Part shown: positions 5,705 through 10,473 of the stretch, piece by piece
Layout: each line of letters opens with the position of its first letter
Position numbering within the stretch: position 1 is the stretch's first letter
NCBI GenBank assembly: GCA_964629965.1
Contig: CAZVRZ010000171.1
Span: 1-10,473 of the forward strand
DNA: 10,473 nucleotides
Source: CAZVRZ01 sp964629965
GTDB taxonomy: Bacteria; Chloroflexota; Anaerolineae; Anaerolineales; UBA4823
Direction of reading: 5' to 3'
Notes under the pieces: model-generated
Told to the model about the DNA's origin: nothing
The model's input: the letters and a program-made list of their open reading frames with translations, nothing else
The model's database searches: none
Program-made: the position numbers and the translations under genes

Positions 5705-7102
5705 TCAAATTTCGGCGGAATCGTTCAAGCCGGGATAGATCACCTGATCAATGCCAACTGCCGACAATTTTTCGCGCAAAGCGGCGGCCGCTTTTTCTTC
5801 ACCGTGCACCAGGAATATCTTCTTGAGCTTGCCGTTGGCGGCGCGGGCGTATTCCACCAGGAAGTTTTGCCCGGCATGGGCCGAAAGCCCGCCGATGGTG
5901 GCCACCTCAGCTCTGCGCTCGAACACTTCACCGAAGATCTTGACCTGCTTTTCCCGGTCTGCCAGGCGGCGTCCCAACGTCTCGGGTGATTGCCAGGAGA
6001 CGATCAAGATCGTGTTGAGCGGGTTTTCGATATTATTGCGCAAGTGGTGCAGGATGCGGCCGGTTTCTGCCATGCCCGATGCCGAAATAATGATCATGGG
6101 GTCTTTACGGTTGTTCAACGCCTTGGATTCTTCGACCGAGCGGGTGTAGGTGAGCATATCGAAGCCCAAGGCAGTGCGATGGCGGCCTTGCCCAACAAAG
6201 TCGCGGGTTTCCTGGTCGAAACATTCCGGGTGGGCCTTGAACACATCCGTGGCATTGACAGCCAACGGGCTGTCCACGATGACTGGAATGCGCTCGATCT
6301 CGCCTTGGGCGATCATCTGGTGCAAGAAGTACACCAGTTCTTGTGTGCGCCCCACGGCAAACGCCGGGATGATTACCTTACCGCCGCGCCGGGTCGTTTT
6401 GTTGACCAGGGTGCGCAATTCTTCGTAGGCCAGTTGCGGCTCGCGGTGCGGTTTATCGCCGTAAGTGCACTCCATCAGTAGATAATCCACCCCCTCTGGC
6501 AGCACCGGATCGCGCAGCAGCGGCAGGCCGCGCCGGCCGATATCGCCCGAGAACCAAAACCGCAACTTCCGCCCCTTTTCCTCGATATCCAAGACCACTG
6601 CCGCCGAGCCGAGGATGTGCCCGGCATCTACAAAATGCGCCGTAACGCCTGGAAGCGGCTCGAAGGGCTGATCGTATTCCTGCGGTTCAAAGTACATGGC
6701 CACCTGGGCAGCGTCTTCCTGGGTATAAAGCGGCTCCACAGGCGGTTTACCCTGGCGCAGGCGGCGCTTGTTGACAAACATAACATCTGCTTCCTGGATA
6801 TGGCCTGAATCGATGAGCATGATGTTTGCCAGGTGGGCGGTGGCGCGGGTGGCATAGATTGGCCCGCGAAAATTCTGCTTGACCAAGTTGGGCAGGTTGC
6901 CGCTGTGATCGATGTGGGCGTGCGAGAGGACAACCGCATCGATCTCCTGAGGGTTGAATTGGAAGGTACTGTTCCGCTCATAGGTGTCCTGGCGGCGGCC
7001 CTGGTACAGGCCGCATTCCAACAGCAGGCGTTTTCCATTGATTTGAAGAACATGCCGTGATCCGGTAACGGTTTGCGCTGCGCCCAAAAAAGATATTTTC
7101 AT
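5705..7102 (-). CDS. Beta-CASP metallo-beta-lactamase ribonuclease (CPSF73-like)
   Basis: The 465-residue protein has the metallo-beta-lactamase metal motifs HAHIDH (61-66), GHILG with H162, and SGD with D187. These are followed by the beta-CASP insert: ECTYGD (211-216), PAFAVGRTQEL (246-256), GRILHHLRN (348-356) and GLSAHAGQ (405-412, H409), then VHGE (432-435). The order and length fit the bacterial CPSF-73/YSH1-like RNA hydrolases, zinc-dependent enzymes acting as endo- and/or exoribonucleases in RNA maturation and decay. All expected metal ligands appear intact. The ATG at 7102 has AAAGGAG (7109-7115) with 6 nt spacing, and this site touches the stop codon of the RNase D gene. The 12-nt gap and shared strand indicate co-transcription with RNase D, suggesting a joint role in stable-RNA processing. 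Which RNA is cut is not shown by the sequence. Confidence 0.93.
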   Translation of the reverse strand: MKISFLGAAQTVTGSRHVLQINGKRLLLECGLYQGRRQDTYERNSTFQFNPQEIDAVVLSHAHIDHSGNLPNLVKQNFRGPIYATRATAHLANIMLIDSGHIQEADVMFVNKRRLRQGKPPVEPLYTQEDAAQVAMYFEPQEYDQPFEPLPGVTAHFVDAGHILGSAAVVLDIEEKGRKLRFWFSGDIGRRGLPLLRDPVLPEGVDYLLMECTYGDKPHREPQLAYEELRTLVNKTTRRGGKVIIPAFAVGRTQELVYFLHQMIAQGEIERIPVIVDSPLAVNATDVFKAHPECFDQETRDFVGQGRHRTALGFDMLTYTRSVEESKALNNRKDPMIIISASGMAETGRILHHLRNNIENPLNTILIVSWQSPETLGRRLADREKQVKIFGEVFERRAEVATIGGLSAHAGQNFLVEYARAANGKLKKIFLVHGEEKAAAALREKLSAVGIDQVIYPGLNDSAEI

Positions 7103-7114
7103 TCAGTGCTCCTT

Positions 7115-8263
7115 TCAAGCACGCTTGATCACCGCTAAGATCTGTGAACCAAAGTTTTTTAATCTCCAGGGAACGTCCAAGAGAACCTCAGCCAATTCCG
7201 ATTCGCTGCGGGGATTCTTCTCTGCCAGTTCTTGCAAAAGGTCGCGAGGCAGGATGATATCTGATTCGACCGACATTGCACCGGCGGCGCGTTTGCGCCA
7301 CTCGCGCAGCGCTTCCAGCCGGTTCAAATACGCTTCGCTGGGGCGGGGCTGTCGAGCCGGGTAGACCGGCTGCGCGGTGAGACCTTGCTGAACAGCTTGC
7401 AAAATTGAGCGTCCATGGCGATCGATTTGCTTGTGAGTCATACCAGAAATCATTCTGAGTTCATCCAGCGTTTTAGGGCAAGCTCCGGCGATATCTAATA
7501 AGGTTTTGTTGCCAATCACTTTGAACAAGGGGCGGTCCATTGCCTTGGCGGCTCGATCGCGGTAGCGGCACAATTCCTGCATCACGGCATACTGCCGCGG
7601 TGAGAAATCATGCGAGCCATTGATCCGCCAGCATATTTCCTGCTCATTGGGTGTTTCTTCGGGGTAAGGGCGAGCATTGGCAATTTTGCACAGGCGTTTG
7701 AAATCTTCCTGCGCCAATTCCATCTTGCCTGATCCTTCTAATGCTTCTATTAAAACTTGGCGCAGATCGATCAGATAATGTGAATCCAGGCGGGCGTAAT
7801 CGAGCAATGGGCCGGGCAGCGGGCGTTGGCCCCAGTCGGCGCGCTGGTAGCGCTTGTCAAGTTGTATGCCAAATTCGTGTTCCAGGATCGTTCCCAATCC
7901 GACCCCCGAACGCCCTAAGATGCGCGCCGCCAGCATGGTGTCAAATATGCGGTTAAATTCATAGCCGAAGTCACGCCTTAAACAGATCAGGTCATATTCG
8001 GCAGCATGAAAAACTTTCTCGATCTCAGCGCTGGCAAAAACCGACTGTAAAGGGGTTAAATCATCCAGGCTGAGCGGGTCTACCAGGTAATCCGTGTGAG
8101 CCGTGGAACACTGGATCAAGCACACTTGCTCTTGATACGCGTGTAAGCTGTTGGATTCAGTATCTACTGCAACCATTGGCTCGCACAACAACGCGGCCGC
8201 CAGGTTGTCCAATTGGTTCTGGTGGGTGATGAGGCAGGGACGATCTACAATGGCTTTGGGCAT
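7115..8263 (-). CDS. rnd: Ribonuclease D
   Basis: The 382-residue protein has the full DEDDy 3'-5' exonuclease set: D34 and E36 (VAVDTES), D91 in HAAEYD (86-91), and Y156-x3-D160 (YARLD), with a conserved FDT at 107-109. Two HRDC domains follow, about 222-296 and 310-382, matching the classic RNase D layout and length. RNase D trims 3' ends of tRNA precursors and other small stable RNAs. The ATG at 8263 is chosen over an in-frame GTG at 8281 because TATAAT ends 6 nt upstream of it and no Shine-Dalgarno is present. The gene begins 32 nt after the end of the acetyltransferase gene and runs into the beta-CASP ribonuclease gene 12 nt later. Its own promoter would let the two nucleases be made without the acetyltransferase. 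Confidence 0.94.
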   Translation of the reverse strand: MPKAIVDRPCLITHQNQLDNLAAALLCEPMVAVDTESNSLHAYQEQVCLIQCSTAHTDYLVDPLSLDDLTPLQSVFASAEIEKVFHAAEYDLICLRRDFGYEFNRIFDTMLAARILGRSGVGLGTILEHEFGIQLDKRYQRADWGQRPLPGPLLDYARLDSHYLIDLRQVLIEALEGSGKMELAQEDFKRLCKIANARPYPEETPNEQEICWRINGSHDFSPRQYAVMQELCRYRDRAAKAMDRPLFKVIGNKTLLDIAGACPKTLDELRMISGMTHKQIDRHGRSILQAVQQGLTAQPVYPARQPRPSEAYLNRLEALREWRKRAAGAMSVESDIILPRDLLQELAEKNPRSESELAEVLLDVPWRLKNFGSQILAVIKRA

Positions 8264-8280
8264 GGGCTTATTATAGCCCA
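8263..8280 (-). promoter_or_regulatory. Leaderless -10 of the RNase D gene inside an inverted repeat
   Basis: The minus strand carries a perfect TATAAT at 8275-8270, then AAGCCC and the ATG at 8263. The -10 sits within the inverted repeat TGGGCT (8280-8275) and AGCCCA (8268-8263). The -35 is weak; the best fit is CTGAAT about 18 bp upstream, inside the end of the preceding gene. Transcripts reading through from upstream would carry a 6-bp hairpin directly at the start codon, while transcripts starting here would not. Confidence 0.55.
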
Positions 8281-8295
8281 CTTCAGTGATCAGAT

Positions 8296-8763
8296 TCAGC
8301 GTATTTTTTCCATCACCAAAGCATCTTCATCTCCCTGGTAGTATTGGTGCCAGGTGCCGACCACAGAATATCCTTCTCGGCGATACAGGCGAATGGCGGT
8401 CTGGTTGGAGGCGCGTACGCACAGGCGGATGAATTGGGTGGGTAATTTTTCTTCGCAGGCGCGCAGCAAAGTGCGCCCAACTCCCTGGCCGCGGTATTCT
8501 GGCATCACACCGATGGTGGCAATCCAGGAAATTTGCTGGCTGCGGCGGATATCCCCGGCGACGAAACCAATCAGTTGTTCGCCGCAAACCGCTTTCAGGC
8601 GGATGACGTTGGGCAATGTCAACACGCCAATGATATCCCACAGCGGCCAGGCATCTTGTGGGAAGCAAGCTTGTTCTAGAGAGCGAATAGCATTCAAATC
8701 ACGCCAGTTGGCTCCCGTGATTTGATATTCGCATGTTGGCTGGGTGAGTGCAGCAAGGCTCAT
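8296..8763 (-). CDS. RimI-like GNAT N-acetyltransferase
   Basis: The 155-residue form fits the usual length of RimI-type N-terminal acetyltransferases. It shows SLEQACFP (28-35), the acetyl-CoA motif VMPEYRGQGVGRTLL (86-100) with R91-G-Q-G-V-G96, E103, ASNQTAIRLYRREGY (118-132) and the closing YYQGDEDALVMEKIR (141-155). RimI acetylates the ribosomal protein S18 N-terminus in Escherichia coli, and relatives may have other targets, so the symbol is withheld. An ATG at 8820 would add 19 residues, but that start lies at the base of a strong hairpin and the extension is not family-like. The ATG at 8763 has no clear Shine-Dalgarno or -10 box, so the start is uncertain. It precedes RNase D by 32 nt on the same strand. 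Confidence 0.85.
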   Translation of the reverse strand: MSLAALTQPTCEYQITGANWRDLNAIRSLEQACFPQDAWPLWDIIGVLTLPNVIRLKAVCGEQLIGFVAGDIRRSQQISWIATIGVMPEYRGQGVGRTLLRACEEKLPTQFIRLCVRASNQTAIRLYRREGYSVVGTWHQYYQGDEDALVMEKIR

Positions 8764-8788
8764 GGCAGGAGAACGGTTGGGGAGAAGA

Positions 8789-8818
8789 GGCTGAGAGGTT
8801 TTTACGAACCTCTCAGCC
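8789..8818 (-). terminator. Perfect 12-bp hairpin after the NfeD/SPFH unit
   Basis: GGCTGAGAGGTT and AACCTCTCAGCC pair without mismatch around a 6-nt loop (8801-8806). On the minus strand the stem begins 23 nt after the SPFH stop codon and is followed by TCTTCTCCCC, which is pyrimidine-rich but has no strong T-run. Position favours a terminator for the NfeD/SPFH unit. It could also affect expression of the acetyltransferase gene, whose longest frame begins at this stem. Confidence 0.55.
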
Positions 8819-8841
8819 ATTTCAGCAATCTTCCTCAGGCG

Positions 8842-9732
8842 CTATTTTTTAATAAAATCCGCTAGCATGCTGGTGAATTCCATCGGGAAGACAAACTTGG
8901 TCGATGAACCCTCTCCCATGCTCTTGAGGGTTTCAAAGTATTGCAGGGTCATGGTCTTCTGATCGATGGTCTTGGCGCTTTCATAGATGCGCTCGAGAGC
9001 TGCCGAAAACCCTTCTGCCCGCAGCAGTTGAGCCTGGCGCTCGCCCTCTGCTCGCAAAATAGACGATTGTTTTTCGCCTTCTGCTCGCAGGATGTTGCCT
9101 TGCTTGTCACCATCGGCCACGTTGATTGCGGCCTCTCTCTGGCCAGTGGACTCGGTCACCAAAGCACGGCGGTTGCGCTCTGCAGACATTTGCCGGTTCA
9201 TGGCGTCTGAAATTTCGCGCGGCGGGGTGATCTCGCGAATTTCCACGTTGGTAACCTTGACACCCCAGCGTTCGGTCACCTCATCCAGGCGGGCGCGCAG
9301 CATGTTGTTGATGTGTTCGCGCTTGGAAAGCACGTCATCCAAGGTGATGCCGCCGATGACTGCACGTAGGGTAGTGGTAGCCATACCCTGTGCAGCGGAC
9401 TCGAAATTGCCCACCTTTAGAACGCTTTCGGTGGGATCCATGATCTTGTAATACCAGATGAAATCAACCGATATGGCGGCGTTGTCTTGGGTGATCGAGG
9501 TTTGGTGAGGAATTTCTCTCACCTGCTCGCGCAAATCGGCCGGCACACCCTTGTCGATCACTGGAATCAACAGGACAATTCCCGGGCCCTTTGAACCCAC
9601 GCAGCGCCCCAGGCGAAAGACCACCAGGCGGCGATATTCAGGCACAATCCGGATGGCGCTGGCGATAAATACCAGCAGGATGATCAAAACTGCGCCAACA
9701 ATACATAGCACTCCACTTGTTGCAGCATTCAT
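8842..9732 (-). CDS. SPFH/Band 7 family protein (slipin)
   Basis: The 296-residue protein has one N-terminal membrane segment (about 7-27) followed by the SPFH domain (VPEYRRLVVFRLGR 30-43, GPGIVLLIPVID 49-60, and DNAAISVDFIWYYKI 83-97). A coiled-coil region (about 175-255) contains three tandem 11-residue repeats, G-[DE]-[KR]-Q-x-x-[IL]-L-R-A-E, at 208-218, 219-229 and 230-240. The C-terminal part includes FVFPMEF (280-286). Slipins form large oligomeric cages at the membrane and are linked to membrane microdomains and protease regulation. The gene overlaps the NfeD-like gene by 4 nt (ATGA), and its ribosome site AGGAG (9740-9744, 7 nt spacing) lies inside the end of that gene, indicating translational coupling. 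The NfeD/slipin pairing is a well-known conserved operon. Confidence 0.94.
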   Translation of the reverse strand: MNAATSGVLCIVGAVLIILLVFIASAIRIVPEYRRLVVFRLGRCVGSKGPGIVLLIPVIDKGVPADLREQVREIPHQTSITQDNAAISVDFIWYYKIMDPTESVLKVGNFESAAQGMATTTLRAVIGGITLDDVLSKREHINNMLRARLDEVTERWGVKVTNVEIREITPPREISDAMNRQMSAERNRRALVTESTGQREAAINVADGDKQGNILRAEGEKQSSILRAEGERQAQLLRAEGFSAALERIYESAKTIDQKTMTLQYFETLKSMGEGSSTKFVFPMEFTSMLADFIKK

Positions 9733-10364
9733 AAAGACTCTCCTATATCATTTTGTGATGTACTGACCGGTTGAACTACTTCAACCACCAAAACAAAGCC
9801 TTCGCGGCGAAGGACTTGTATCTTTGTATTTTGAGGAATGGGCGCACTGCTGCGGGCTGACCACAGTTCGCCCGCAATTTGCACCGAGCCCGTTTCGTGA
9901 ACATCCGTGCGCGTTTCGCCGACCGCGCCGACCAGGCTCGCCAGGTTGTGGCTGGGTTGGCGGGATTCCATCTCCAATACCTTGGTGGCAGCCAGCCAGA
10001 GATAGCCTCCGGCCATGACCGAAATGATGATTGCCAGGAAAGGATTGACCGCCGGTTTCCACCAGGCATCCCCGCGGAACAAGAAACAGGAGCCGATGAT
10101 GAAAGCGATCTCAGCCCCGATCAAGTAGGCGATGCGTTTTGATCTTAGAACAGCCAGGATGAACGGCAGAATTCCTAAAGCCAGCAAGATCAGCGCCCAG
10201 ATGTTGATCGGCAGGTTGTAAATCTCCCAGCCGGCCAAAAGCAAGACGAACAAAGCGCCAATCTCGAGCATCCCCGTGCCGGGGCTGAAGATAGCCAGGA
10301 TCGCCAACATGATCCCTGCCACCAGCAGCAAGTAAGCCAAATTGGGGTTGATTAAAAATTCCAT
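9729..10364 (-). CDS. NfeD-like membrane protein
   Basis: The 211-residue protein has about five hydrophobic spans (near 8-27, 33-47, 53-73, 79-97 and 107-127), then a soluble OB-fold-like domain (142-197) with LVGAVGETRTDV, GSVQIAGELWSARS, PIPQNTKIQVLRREGFVLVVE in order. This fits the shorter NfeD form, with no N-terminal ClpP-like serine protease domain. Such proteins partner with slipin/SPFH proteins, which here follow directly with a 4-nt overlap. The ATG at 10364 is chosen because GGGAGGA stands 7 nt before it and a good promoter lies just upstream. An in-frame ATG at 10472 would add 36 residues running across that promoter, so it is rejected. The tail after 197 is short and polar. Confidence 0.92.
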   Translation of the reverse strand: MEFLINPNLAYLLLVAGIMLAILAIFSPGTGMLEIGALFVLLLAGWEIYNLPINIWALILLALGILPFILAVLRSKRIAYLIGAEIAFIIGSCFLFRGDAWWKPAVNPFLAIIISVMAGGYLWLAATKVLEMESRQPSHNLASLVGAVGETRTDVHETGSVQIAGELWSARSSAPIPQNTKIQVLRREGFVLVVEVVQPVSTSQNDIGESL

Positions 10365-10371
10365 AACACAT

Positions 10372-10413
10372 TCCTCCCATAAACCATTATACAATAAAAT
10401 GAGTTCAATCCAA
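10372..10413 (-). promoter_or_regulatory. Promoter and ribosome binding site of the NfeD/SPFH operon
   Basis: On the minus strand TTGGAT (10413-10408, 3 of 6 to the -35 consensus) is followed after 16 bp by a perfect TATAAT (10391-10386). The predicted transcription start is near 10379, giving a leader of only about 15 nt that contains the Shine-Dalgarno GGGAGGA (10378-10372). From here to the window end (10473) no gene is apparent. Confidence 0.65.
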
Positions 10414-10473
10414 GGTGTTATATAGGGTAATCGCATTTCAAACGGCCAAGACCTTGAGCAAGTAGGATTCATC

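Noticed and set aside
5990..6481. 163-codon plus-strand open frame opposite the beta-CASP gene
   Set aside because: It is a shadow of a well-supported gene, with no ribosome site or motifs of its own.
8264..8281. GTG start extending RNase D by six residues
   Set aside because: The extension consists of the TATAAT box and its flanks; the ATG at 8263 matches the leaderless pattern.
10365..10472. ATG at 10472 extending the NfeD-like protein by 36 residues
   Set aside because: The extra segment spans a TATAAT promoter and a strong Shine-Dalgarno directed at the ATG at 10364.

Overview
The window looks like a chromosomal segment of a free-living bacterium. Gene content, moderately high GC and the mix of leaderless and Shine-Dalgarno-led starts would fit Chloroflexota (Anaerolineae-like), but no phylogenetic marker is present, so this is an inference. 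Nearly everything is coded on the minus strand. The exceptions are a small plus-strand unit at about 5285-5663 and, at the extreme left, a cluster of short direct repeats.

Layout, left to right. (1) 1-126: three copies of a 20-bp direct repeat, probably a transposon end. (2) 127-2286 and 2367-3518, minus: a two-gene unit read right to left. It holds an aldo/keto-reductase-like protein with two C-terminal [4Fe-4S] motifs and a degenerate catalytic tetrad, followed by a 719-residue protein that joins a phosphoribosyltransferase (PRTase) domain, a phosphatase-like domain without its catalytic Cys, and an intact dual-specificity-type phosphatase. (3) 3597-3935, minus: a small Cys-rich, probably zinc-binding protein of unknown function. 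(4) 4004-5197, minus: an AAA ATPase of the DUF4143 type, divergent from (5), a possible 27-residue ORF followed by a 95-residue three-helix membrane protein. A 28-bp interrupted palindrome lies between these two divergent units. (6) 5705-8763, minus: rimI-like acetyltransferase, RNase D, and a beta-CASP metallo-beta-lactamase ribonuclease. The two nucleases are 12 nt apart and form an RNA-processing pair. (7) 8842-10364, minus: an NfeD-like membrane protein and an SPFH/slipin protein, overlapping by 4 nt, with a recognisable promoter and a perfect 12-bp hairpin after the unit.

The most consistent unexplained pattern is regulatory. Four starts (3935, 5197, 5285, 8263) each have a -10-like hexamer exactly 6 nt before an ATG, which predicts transcription starting on the A of the start codon (leaderless mRNA). 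Five other genes have clear Shine-Dalgarno sequences. This rule also corrects several apparent longer N-termini. The protein of most interest is the PRTase/pseudophosphatase/phosphatase fusion next to the iron-sulfur AKR-like protein. No CRISPR array, rRNA or tRNA gene was seen, and no stretch above 300 nt lacks a gene.
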